The position numbers and the translations under genes are program-made. Of a stretch of 64,000 bases of DNA, positions 42,649-50,685 are shown piece by piece (the stretch's first letter is position 1; the number at the start of each line of letters is the position of its first letter). The stretch comes from Ruminococcus_G sp964621905 (GTDB lineage Bacteria; Bacillota; Clostridia; Lachnospirales; Lachnospiraceae). The stretch covers positions 186,001-250,000 of the forward strand of contig CAZUNG010000002.1 of NCBI GenBank assembly GCA_964621905.1, given 5' to 3'. Below the pieces are notes generated by a model. That model was not told where the DNA came from. It ran no database searches and worked only from the letters and a program-made list of their open reading frames with translations.

Positions 42649-44006
42649 CTTCCGTACTTCCTTTCCAGACATGTTGTAAGAAATGCCTCCGGCAGTTCCG
42701 GGTTACTGTAATAATACATATGGGGATAGCCGGCAAGCATAGTATCCGTACTGTGAATACATCTCCAGTTTCTCTCTGACAACGGCTTCTGTGCCAGAAA
42801 TGCCTCGCCGCAGTTCTCAGAGTCATAATAATGAAATTCATGGGAACGCATGGGACCGATCTTTCTGCCAAACACAGTTCCTTCCGACAATGTAATATAC
42901 CCAAATCTTCGAAGCCGCGGCGTCTTATGTACTGTTCCTTCTATCACACCCGTCATCGCATAATAAAGCCCGTCCTGTCCCTGCATTCTGTCATGCAGAT
43001 ACATAAAGCCTCCGCATTCGGCCATACACGGAAGTCCTCCGGCCAGATCCTGCCGGATCTGTCTCCGCATACTTTCATTTTCTGAAAGTTCTTTCGCAAA
43101 AAGCTCCGGGTAACCTCCGTGAAGCAAAAGTCCGCAGATATCCTCCGGGAGAGCCTTATCACGGATGGGAGAAAACGGTATCAGTTCTGCGCCCATATCC
43201 CTCAGCAGCTGCAGGTTATCCTCGTAAAAAAAGCAGAATGCCTCATCTTCTGCAAGTGCAATCCGGATCGGACGGTCAGTTTTTTTGACTGGCTTGAAAA
43301 TATTCCCGGAAATCTCTGGCGCCGCCCCGGCAATCGACAGCAAGGCATCGACATCCAGGCTCTTTTCCAAGACTCCGGCCAGCTCATTCAGATTCTGTCT
43401 CAGATCAGCGATCTCATCCGGCATCACAAGGCCGAGATGGCGGCTTTCCAGCGTACAGTCTTTTACGTACGGAACATAGCCGCAGACCTTCACCGGAAGT
43501 TCTTTTTCAATCAGCTCTTTCATCCGTTCATACATCATAGGTGAAAGCTGGTTTAAAATGACACCCTTGATATGGCTGTCCCGCTGATAGTCCAGAAATC
43601 CTTTGATATAGGGAATGACGGAAATACTCATCCCCTTACAGTTTACAAGAAATACAGCCGGCGTGTCTGTCACATCCGCCACATGCCAGGCGCTCGCCTC
43701 CGGCGAAATCCCCGCAAGTCCGTCATAATATCCCATCACACCTTCAATCACCGCGATATCACTTTCCCCGGCATTTTTCTCCATCAGACTGCGCAGTGTT
43801 TCACGGTCTGCAAAAAAGGAATCCAGATTCCTGCTCTTCATACCAATGACTTTGCTGTGAAACATCGGATCAATGTAATCCGGTCCACATTTAAAAGAAG
43901 TCACACGGTATCCGCGATTTTTCAAAAGCTGCAGTATTCCGCAGGTAATCAGCGTCTTTCCGCTTCCGCTCGAAGCCGCTGAGATTAAGAATCTGGGGAG
44001 TTTCAT
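42645..44006 (-). CDS. cbiA: cobyrinate a,c-diamide synthase CbiA
   Basis: Amidates the a and c side chains of cobyrinate with glutamine and ATP. The 453-residue protein has an N-terminal ATPase domain (FLISAASSGSGKTLITCGILQLL, FKCGPDYIDPMFH) and a C-terminal class I amidotransferase (LLLHGGYPELFAKEL, CGGFMYLHDRMQG and the late His in MRSHEFHYY). It overlaps the genes on both sides by four bases. Confidence 0.96.
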   Translation of the reverse strand: MKLPRFLISAASSGSGKTLITCGILQLLKNRGYRVTSFKCGPDYIDPMFHSKVIGMKSRNLDSFFADRETLRSLMEKNAGESDIAVIEGVMGYYDGLAGISPEASAWHVADVTDTPAVFLVNCKGMSISVIPYIKGFLDYQRDSHIKGVILNQLSPMMYERMKELIEKELPVKVCGYVPYVKDCTLESRHLGLVMPDEIADLRQNLNELAGVLEKSLDVDALLSIAGAAPEISGNIFKPVKKTDRPIRIALAEDEAFCFFYEDNLQLLRDMGAELIPFSPIRDKALPEDICGLLLHGGYPELFAKELSENESMRRQIRQDLAGGLPCMAECGGFMYLHDRMQGQDGLYYAMTGVIEGTVHKTPRLRRFGYITLSEGTVFGRKIGPMRSHEFHYYDSENCGEAFLAQKPLSERNWRCIHSTDTMLAGYPHMYYYSNPELPEAFLTTCLERKYGR

Positions 44007-45976
44007 GACTCTGTTCCTCCTTCACAGGAAATGACATACACCGGATTCTGTCCCATCATCATGTGGTATCTGCCCACACTTTTTGATTTTCCGATGAAGA
44101 CCGATGCAATATCCACATCTGTCACCGGGAGTGTTTTAACGGCATCGAGCGCCTCCGCAACCGTTTCCAATGTGATACAGTTGATGACCATGCGGACAGA
44201 CGGATTTTTGGTAAGCAGCTGCTGCATGATCTCTTTTAGATTGCCGGAAGACCCTCCGATAAAGGCGTGGGTCGGCGCCGGAAGCGGTTCACAGGCTTCC
44301 GGAGCCAGCCCTTCAATAATTTCCAGATGATCCACCGCGAATTTTTCTTTATTTCTATACAGAAGCGCCACCGCCTCCGCTTTCTTCTCGATCGCATAGA
44401 CATGTCCATGCGCTGCTTTTTGTGCTATTTCCACCGAAACAGAACCTGTTCCTGCCCCCACATCATAGACAACCGAATCCTTTTTCAGTCTCAGCTTCGA
44501 CAGGGAAATGTCACGGATCTCCTCCTTCGTCATCGGCGCCTTGTCCCTGAGAAATTCACTGTCCGGAATGCCGTGCGTGACAATGTGATCCCGTGCCGCA
44601 TCATTTTCAAGCAGCACGACGCTGAGCGTATCTGTTTTGCATCCCGAAAAGTCCCGCGCTGTCCCTGTTCGAATCCTCTCATCCGGATAGGCCAGCCGTT
44701 CCCCGACAGAAACTCTGATATCTTCCATTCCGTACGCGCACAGCTTGCCGCACAGTTCTCCTATCCCTGTCTCATTTCCCACAATCACAAATACTTTCGG
44801 ACATTCCTTTGCCATGCTGACGATATTGACGGACCTTCCATGCATACTGCACGGCGTCACATCCTCCCACGGTTTTTTGAGCTGCGCCAAAAAATAAATC
44901 ATTGAGGAAATACCAGGAATCAGCTCACATCCATCGGGCAGTACTTCCAGCAGTTTCCTGGCTCCGCTGTAAAAGCCGACATCGCCTGACAATACAATGG
45001 CAATTTTCTCAAACTCAGGGTGATCACTAATATAATCTGCAATTTCCTGCGGACGGTATGCATTCAGCACTTCCTGAGCGGCATCTGCAAGATCCTGTGT
45101 CATACGTTTGGCCCCGATCAAAAGATCTGCCTCTCTGCAAACGTCATACGCTTCCCTTGTCATGCCGCGGGCCGTCCCCATACCAATGCCAACGAGTGTG
45201 ATTTTTCGATGCAGCGGCAGATGAAACAATTCTCTCAGACGCTGCCTGCACTGTGCCAGCGTCATCCCCTCTTCACGAACCGGACGTCCGATCAATACCA
45301 GTGTTGCCCCTGTCTGACGTGCGGCATCATACTTTTCCAAAAATCCTCCGGTATTCCCGGATTCTTTCGTCACAAGATATTTGCAGTTCAGCTGCCTGAG
45401 CATTGCGATATTCATCTCTTTCGAAAACGGACCCTGCATACAGATCAGATGTTTTCCTTCAAATCCAAGCTGTGCGCACGATGCCACAACCTCCGGCAGT
45501 GACAGTACTCTGGCATAGACACGCTCCTGATAATCTTCAAGTTTCGTATATTCTGCCAGCTCCTTGCTCCCTGTCGTCGCAAGAACACCGCCCTGTGTTG
45601 ACTTAAGAAATTCAACCGCATCCGGCACACTGTCCACATACACGATATCGTCATCTTCTACCCGGCAGCCGCCGCGCAGCAGACGCAGATACGGGCATCC
45701 TGACCGTTCACAGGCCAAACGGATATTGGCAGTCACCTCAGCTGCATAAGGGTGCGTCGCGTCAATCACCACACGCGGAGTTTCCCGACCCATCAGTGCC
45801 GACATCTGATCCTGATCAAGGCGCTCATGGGAAATCTTAAGACTTCCGCCTTTCGGAAGCAGACTTTCACCATACGGTGTGGCAACGCAGACCTGAGTCT
45901 CAATTTGATATTCACTTAAGAATTCCGCAATGGTACGCCCTTCCAGCGTACCTGCAAAAATCAGAACCTCAGACAT
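44003..45976 (-). CDS. cbiJ-cbiE-cbiT: triple fusion CbiJ-CbiE-CbiT
   Basis: One 657-residue polypeptide with three pathway enzymes. Residues 1-250 are the precorrin-6A reductase CbiJ (VLIFAGTLEGRTIAEFLSEY, DATHPYAAEVT, LVTKESGNTGG). Residues about 258-455 are the CbiE methyltransferase (TLVGIGMGTARGMT, IVLSGDVGFYSGAR, LIPGISSMIYF). Residues about 465-650 are CbiT (APMTKEEIRDISLSKLRL and the SAM motif VVYDVGAGTGSVSVEIA). CbiT methylates C-15 and decarboxylates, and CbiE methylates C-5. The gene overlaps its neighbours by four and eight bases; no stop or frameshift interrupts the fusion. Confidence 0.95.
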   Translation of the reverse strand: MSEVLIFAGTLEGRTIAEFLSEYQIETQVCVATPYGESLLPKGGSLKISHERLDQDQMSALMGRETPRVVIDATHPYAAEVTANIRLACERSGCPYLRLLRGGCRVEDDDIVYVDSVPDAVEFLKSTQGGVLATTGSKELAEYTKLEDYQERVYARVLSLPEVVASCAQLGFEGKHLICMQGPFSKEMNIAMLRQLNCKYLVTKESGNTGGFLEKYDAARQTGATLVLIGRPVREEGMTLAQCRQRLRELFHLPLHRKITLVGIGMGTARGMTREAYDVCREADLLIGAKRMTQDLADAAQEVLNAYRPQEIADYISDHPEFEKIAIVLSGDVGFYSGARKLLEVLPDGCELIPGISSMIYFLAQLKKPWEDVTPCSMHGRSVNIVSMAKECPKVFVIVGNETGIGELCGKLCAYGMEDIRVSVGERLAYPDERIRTGTARDFSGCKTDTLSVVLLENDAARDHIVTHGIPDSEFLRDKAPMTKEEIRDISLSKLRLKKDSVVYDVGAGTGSVSVEIAQKAAHGHVYAIEKKAEAVALLYRNKEKFAVDHLEIIEGLAPEACEPLPAPTHAFIGGSSGNLKEIMQQLLTKNPSVRMVINCITLETVAEALDAVKTLPVTDVDIASVFIGKSKSVGRYHMMMGQNPVYVISCEGGTES

Positions 45977-46700
45977 TCCGATACCCTCTTGGAGTCACCA
46001 TTTTTCCGCCCAGTTCCTTCGTCTGCGAGTTTCCGATAAATACCGTTGTAAACATATCAACACTTGTATCTCTGAGCTCTTTTAACGTCATCACTTTCAT
46101 GTTTTCTCCGTCACGTCCGATATTGCCCGCGATTCCGCAGACCGTATCTTCCTTTTTAAAGCGCATCATCAGATCACACGCTTTCTGCAGATAATCATGT
46201 CTCTTTTTGCTGGACGGATTATACAGACAGATCACAAAGTCCGCCTCTGAAGCGTGAAGAAGACGCGCCTCGATCTTCTCCCACGGCGTCAGCAGATCAC
46301 TCAGACTGATCAGACAAAAATCATGGATCAGCGGCGCTCCCAACACAGCGGCACCTCCCGTCGCTGCGGTTACCCCTGGGATAATCTCCAGCTCAACTTC
46401 CGGATAATTCACCCCGATCTCATACATCAGTCCGGACATTCCATACACACCTGCATCGCCGCTGCAGATCATGGATACTGTCTTTCCTTTCTTTGCTTCC
46501 TCAAATGCCAGCTCGCAGCGTTCCACTTCCTTTGTCATCGGCGTCGTCATAAACTCTTTGCCCGGAAAGTGATTTTTCACAAGGTCAACATATACCGTAT
46601 AACCGATAATTGTATCACTTTCCCGCAGAGCCTCCGCTGCTTTGATCGTCATCTGTTCATATTCTCCTGGTCCTATGCCCACCACGTATAATTTATTCAA
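45969..46700 (-). CDS. cbiH: cobalt-precorrin-3B C17-methyltransferase CbiH
   Basis: SAM-dependent methylation at C-17 with ring contraction. NKLYVVGIGPGEYEQMTIKAA begins the family fold; GDAGVYGMSGLMYEIG, PGVTAATGGAAVLGAPLIHDFCLISLSD and YNPSSKKR follow. The start is taken as TTG at 46700, because GGAG lies about eight bases before it and it begins the conserved sequence; an ATG at 46727, without a good ribosome-binding site, is the alternative. It overlaps cbiG by eight bases (or 35 with the longer start). Confidence 0.93.
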   Translation of the reverse strand: MNKLYVVGIGPGEYEQMTIKAAEALRESDTIIGYTVYVDLVKNHFPGKEFMTTPMTKEVERCELAFEEAKKGKTVSMICSGDAGVYGMSGLMYEIGVNYPEVELEIIPGVTAATGGAAVLGAPLIHDFCLISLSDLLTPWEKIEARLLHASEADFVICLYNPSSKKRHDYLQKACDLMMRFKKEDTVCGIAGNIGRDGENMKVMTLKELRDTSVDMFTTVFIGNSQTKELGGKMVTPRGYRNV

Positions 46701-47733
46701 ATCCAATTCTCCATTCTTCCATGGCAAACGCTATGGTTACGCCATTTTTTCCTATTTTTTTCTGTATCAGGCTGCCTGACCCTGCACGCACTGCGCTGCG
46801 CTCGCACACGTTGTCTACCCCCGTCACTGACTTTACAAAATCAGAAGGAACAAATTCTCCCTCCGTCTGCGCAAGTTCCTGGGCAGAGTACGTCACAAGC
46901 GGCAGATCCATTTCTCTGCAGAATGCGATCAGCCCTTCTTCCTCTTTCTTTAAATCAACTGTCGCCACTTGTGTAACAGCTTCATGAAAAATCCCGTTAA
47001 TCTGGCAGACTTCTTCGAACAGTTCTTCGATCTGCTCCTGCTGCGTACCTTTCCTGCATCCGATCCCGGCTGTTATACATCTCGGAATCAGCCAGAGTGT
47101 CTGCTCAAACGGCTGCCGGTCATAATGCACACCCACGTAGATGCCAAGCGGAAGGGATTCCCTGTCCAGATACAGGCCTTCGGGCAGTTCACCATCTACG
47201 GGCAGTTCACTGATAAACCCGATTGCGCCTCCATTTAAAAGTTTTGCAGATATTTCTTTTGCAAGTGACATATTGGAGATATACAATTTGTTCTTTTTCG
47301 CAAAAACATCCACCGCAAAACGCTGGTTTACATCCGTCGCCGTCGTCAATACGGGGGTTGCACCGAGTCCCTGGCTGATCTGTCCGGCAAGCTCATTGGC
47401 CCCGCCCAGATGACCGGACAGCAGCGGAATACAGAATTTCCCCTGTTCATCCAGCACGAGAACCGCCGGATCATATTTTTTGTCTTCCACAAAAGGTGCG
47501 ATTGCCCGCACAGCGATACCGCTGGCTCCAATGAAAACGAGGGCCTCCTTCGTCTCAAACATTTTTTTTGCCCACTGCTGAAGAGGTTCTTTTACCTGCT
47601 GCGCTGATACATCCTTCAGATAGCGGCTTTTTGTAAATACCGAAACGTTATGTCCCTGCCTGACAAGCAGTCCTGCGATCTTCTCAGCAAGGACAAATCC
47701 GTTCATTGTAAAACAGATAATACCTGTGTCCAT
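46693..47733 (-). CDS. cbiG: cobalt-precorrin-5A hydrolase CbiG
   Basis: Opens the delta-lactone ring and releases acetaldehyde from cobalt-precorrin-5A. The 346-residue protein has the CbiG N-terminal domain (FVGASGIAVRAIAPFVEDKKYDPAVLVLDE-like region; LLSGHLGGANELA) and the C-terminal CobE/GbiG-like domain beginning near CITAGIGCRKGT. Length is normal. It follows cbiF by 11 bases. Confidence 0.95.
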   Translation of the reverse strand: MDTGIICFTMNGFVLAEKIAGLLVRQGHNVSVFTKSRYLKDVSAQQVKEPLQQWAKKMFETKEALVFIGASGIAVRAIAPFVEDKKYDPAVLVLDEQGKFCIPLLSGHLGGANELAGQISQGLGATPVLTTATDVNQRFAVDVFAKKNKLYISNMSLAKEISAKLLNGGAIGFISELPVDGELPEGLYLDRESLPLGIYVGVHYDRQPFEQTLWLIPRCITAGIGCRKGTQQEQIEELFEEVCQINGIFHEAVTQVATVDLKKEEEGLIAFCREMDLPLVTYSAQELAQTEGEFVPSDFVKSVTGVDNVCERSAVRAGSGSLIQKKIGKNGVTIAFAMEEWRIGFE

Positions 47734-47744
47734 CTCTCTCCTAT

Positions 47745-48503
47745 TTATTTACTGGCCTGGCGAAACTCTGTCGTAAACGCCGGATTATACAGTTCTGAGC
47801 GCTGATAATGGCTGTGTGTCACCACATCCCCGATAATCATCAGTGCAGTCTTCGTGATCTTCTCTTTTTCCGCAGTCTCTGCCAGTGTACCGACCGTACA
47901 TACCGCCGTTTTTTCGTCTTCCCAGGTTGCCTTATAGACGATGGCCGCGGGAGTATCCGCTGTGTACCCGCCTTCAATCAGACGGCTGCTCAGTTCTTTT
48001 AGCATACCCGTACTCAAAAATACAACCATGGTCGCATGATGCGCTGCAAACGATTCAATACTTTCTTTTTCCGGAACCGGTGTACGGCCCGCCATCCTTG
48101 TAATGATGACACTCTGTGAAACATCCGGAAGCGTATATTCCAGATTCAGTGCGGAGGCAGCGCCACAGAAAGAACTGACGCCAGGACAGGAATCATAGGC
48201 GATATGTTTCTCATCCAGGACATCCATCTGCTCCCGGATCGCGCCATACAGACAGGGATCTCCCGTGTGCAGACGAACCGTTATCAGACCTTTTTCCTCC
48301 GCCCCATACATAACTTCCAATACTTCCTCCAGCGTCATCTTGGCACTGTTGTAAATCTCACAGCCTTCTTTGGCATAATCCAGCAGCTGTGGATTGACCA
48401 GCGATCCGGCATAAATAATAACGTCCGCCTCTTCCAGATATTTTTTACCGCGAATGGTAATCAGATCAGGGGCACCTGAGCCCGCTCCAACAAAATGTAT
48501 CAT
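47745..48503 (-). CDS. cbiF: cobalt-precorrin-4 C11-methyltransferase CbiF
   Basis: SAM-dependent methylation at C-11. The 252-residue protein starts MIHFVGAGSGAPDLITIRGKK and contains VRLHTGDPCLYGAIREQ, CPGVSSFCGAASAL and the C-terminal GDVVTHSHYQRSELY, as in CobM/CbiF. It starts four bases after the cbiL stop. Confidence 0.96.
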   Translation of the reverse strand: MIHFVGAGSGAPDLITIRGKKYLEEADVIIYAGSLVNPQLLDYAKEGCEIYNSAKMTLEEVLEVMYGAEEKGLITVRLHTGDPCLYGAIREQMDVLDEKHIAYDSCPGVSSFCGAASALNLEYTLPDVSQSVIITRMAGRTPVPEKESIESFAAHHATMVVFLSTGMLKELSSRLIEGGYTADTPAAIVYKATWEDEKTAVCTVGTLAETAEKEKITKTALMIIGDVVTHSHYQRSELYNPAFTTEFRQASK

Positions 48504-48507
48504 CTCT

Positions 48508-49194
48508 TTAGTTTTTCTCCTTTACTATGATCAGGGAATAATATCCGGCATCCTCCGGTATCTCATCCGCTCCCCTGAAGATTTTTTCATTTTCCATGCC
48601 ACAGTTCTCAATCATGACAACTTCAGCATCCAGTTCCTTCAGTTGTTTTTTCACCGCGTGCATCTGCTTTCCTGCTTTCATCAGAACTTTCGTGCCCGGA
48701 AGCTTCAGTGCTTCCTCGATCTGATAAGATGCGGGAATCACATGCAGCGGCTCCGCCTTTTCCACCAGGCCGATATTCAAACGTGCTGCAACTGCACAAA
48801 ATGAAGTGATTCCGCTTACAATCTCCACCTCATATCCCATTTCCAGCACACGGGAATGCACATACAGATATGTTGAGTATACCGTGGTATCCCCGAGCGT
48901 CAAAAACGCAACCTGTTTCCCTGCCTCCAGGAAATCTGCGATTTTTTGTGCACCCGCCTGGTGACTCTCTTCGAGAAGAGCAGGGTCCTTCGTCATCGGC
49001 ATATCGATCGGAAGCAGTTCTTTTTCGGCCAGCCCCGGGTATGCCTGTACCACAATTTTATAAGCGATCGTCTCCATAGGTACCTTGCCCGGCACTGCGA
49101 TCACGTCGCTTTCCTGAATAATTCTCAGTGCTTTCAGAGTCAGAAGCTCCGGATCTCCCGGCCCCACTCCCAAACCATACAATTTTCCTGCCAT
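48508..49194 (-). CDS. cbiL: cobalt-precorrin-2 C20-methyltransferase CbiL
   Basis: Adds the third SAM-derived methyl, at C-20. It begins GKLYGLGVGPGDPELLTLKALR and has LTLGDTTVYSTYLYVHSRV and VSGITSFCAVAARL, matching CbiL/CobI. Length 228 is usual. AAGGAG precedes ATG 49194. It follows cbiD by 46 bases. Confidence 0.96.
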   Translation of the reverse strand: MAGKLYGLGVGPGDPELLTLKALRIIQESDVIAVPGKVPMETIAYKIVVQAYPGLAEKELLPIDMPMTKDPALLEESHQAGAQKIADFLEAGKQVAFLTLGDTTVYSTYLYVHSRVLEMGYEVEIVSGITSFCAVAARLNIGLVEKAEPLHVIPASYQIEEALKLPGTKVLMKAGKQMHAVKKQLKELDAEVVMIENCGMENEKIFRGADEIPEDAGYYSLIIVKEKN

Positions 49195-49240
49195 CTTTTT
49201 CTCCTTCTTGTGATTCTATCATGATGCGCTCATTTCACGC

Positions 49241-50398
49241 CTATGAACATTGTCTGTTGATGATATCTATCATGTCCTCTGCATTCCCGGATTTTGCAAG
49301 CGTCCCATGTACATTGGAAAATATGATCGTTGCAATTTCCAAATCTGTTTTTTTCTGATGCTTCAGATAATACTGTATTCTCTCCATGGTGATGCGCATT
49401 GTCTCCTCCAGAATATTGTGTTCTTTCAGAATGTCCAGCGCTTCTTCGGTCGTTATCGTCTCCAGCAGCCGTTTTACACATGCAATATCGGCCCCCGCAC
49501 GCACGGCCTGTGCGGCCATCAGTTCTGCACGGCTGTCTGCATGGTGTGAATGTGTATTCATAATGCCGCCGGATACTTTAATGAATTTTCCGATATGCGA
49601 GATAAACAGAATTCCCTTTACGCCAAGTCCTGCAGCTATCTCAAGAGTTTCTCCGATGTAATTGCTGCATTTCATGCTGTAAGTCAAATCCAGATCCATC
49701 TGTTCCTTTGAAAAGACTTCCCCGTAATTCCCGGGCGTCATGACGAGATAACGTGCACCCGCCCCGCAGAGCATTTTCATCTCCACACGAATACTTTCAA
49801 TCAATGCCGTTTCACTCATCGGTATGACAATTCCACTGGTTCCAAGTATGGATATGCCCCCGACAATTCCCAGTCTCGGGTTGAACGTGCGAACCGCAAT
49901 TTCTTCTCCCTTCGGGACCGTTATCACAATGCGCAGTCCCCCCCGGTAATTCTGTTCCTCACAGACTGCCGCCGCTTCCCGCGCGATCATACTGCGCGGC
50001 ACCTGATTGATGGCAGCTTCGCCAACCGGCTGCTGCAGACCCGGTCTGGTCACACGTCCGACTCCCACGCCGCCGTCGATATGTATACCGGATTCCTCCG
50101 TTTTCGAGACTTCTGCATAGATCAGTGCTCCATTCGTGGCATCCGGATCGTCCCCGCCGTCTTTTCTGACAGCGCAGCTTACACGGTCATCTCCCATATG
50201 AATATCTTCGATCAGAAGATGCAGCAGTATTCCCTTCGGGGTCATCAGTGAAACTTCTTCTATCCATTTACCGGTAAGCAGCATCATCGCCGCCGCTTTT
50301 CCGGCCGCTGCCGCACAGGAGCCTGTCGTATAACCAAGCCGCAGTGTTTTATTATCCTTTACAATATAATGATCTTCCAATCCGGTCTTATGATCCAT
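49241..50398 (-). CDS. cbiD: cobalt-precorrin-5B C1-methyltransferase CbiD
   Basis: Methylates C-1 in the anaerobic route. The 385-residue protein has the LRLGYTTGSCAAAAGKAAA N-terminal signature, GVGRVTRPGLQQPVGEAAIN and LGTSGIVIPMSE. ATG 50398 is used because AAAGGAG lies before it; the in-frame extension to 50491 runs back through the riboswitch terminator. It is the first gene of the 16 kb cobamide operon. Confidence 0.95.
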   Translation of the reverse strand: MDHKTGLEDHYIVKDNKTLRLGYTTGSCAAAAGKAAAMMLLTGKWIEEVSLMTPKGILLHLLIEDIHMGDDRVSCAVRKDGGDDPDATNGALIYAEVSKTEESGIHIDGGVGVGRVTRPGLQQPVGEAAINQVPRSMIAREAAAVCEEQNYRGGLRIVITVPKGEEIAVRTFNPRLGIVGGISILGTSGIVIPMSETALIESIRVEMKMLCGAGARYLVMTPGNYGEVFSKEQMDLDLTYSMKCSNYIGETLEIAAGLGVKGILFISHIGKFIKVSGGIMNTHSHHADSRAELMAAQAVRAGADIACVKRLLETITTEEALDILKEHNILEETMRITMERIQYYLKHQKKTDLEIATIIFSNVHGTLAKSGNAEDMIDIINRQCS

Positions 50399-50424
50399 GC
50401 TGACTCCTTTGTAAACTGGTATCG

Positions 50425-50457
50425 AAAAAAACCGTCGTCTACGAAAAGACAACGGTT
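50425..50457 (-). terminator. riboswitch terminator before cbiD
   Basis: AACCGTTGTCT pairs with AGACGACGGTT (one G-T pair) around a six-base loop, followed by Ts on the minus strand (50425-50430). It lies 27 bases upstream of the cbiD ATG and downstream of the aptamer. Confidence 0.88.
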
Positions 50458-50600
50458 GTGTTGTTTCTTCATATATCTTCGGTGGCCGCAAACATATATG
50501 TTACTTATAGCATGGGTATCTGGCTTTCACAGTAACGGACTTGCGCAGTAGTTTCAACTGCTTCCCCATAGACCATAAACATAAATATGAAGTTTTCCAA
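50458..50600 (-). ncRNA. cobalamin riboswitch aptamer upstream of cbiD
   Basis: On the minus strand the leader reads GGGGAAGCAGTTGAAACTAC, then GCGCAAGTCCGTTACTGTGA and AAGCCAGATACC, which match the order of the cobalamin aptamer core, though the CCCGC part of the B12 box is altered (GTCCGTTACTGTGA). A CATATAT/ATATATG stem follows before the terminator at 50425-50457. It differs clearly in sequence from the cbiM riboswitch. It should reduce read-through into the cobamide operon when coenzyme is abundant. This fills the 287-base gap with the promoter and terminator. Confidence 0.75.
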
Positions 50601-50605
50601 GCATT

Positions 50606-50634
50606 ATTATATTAGTTTTCGCGAATACTGTCAA
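50606..50634 (-). promoter_or_regulatory. promoter of the cobamide operon
   Basis: A full-consensus sigma-A promoter: TTGACA (50629-50634) and TATAAT (50606-50611), spaced by 17 bases, right upstream of the riboswitch. Confidence 0.9.
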
Positions 50635-50685
50635 CAATTTGTCACTCAGAATTTATTCCCGATGCATGATGTAGATCATGTTGTC

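Noticed and set aside
50665..50680. CATGAT/ATCATG palindrome after the autolysin stop, as a terminator
   Set aside because: The stem is only six pairs, and no T run follows on the minus strand.
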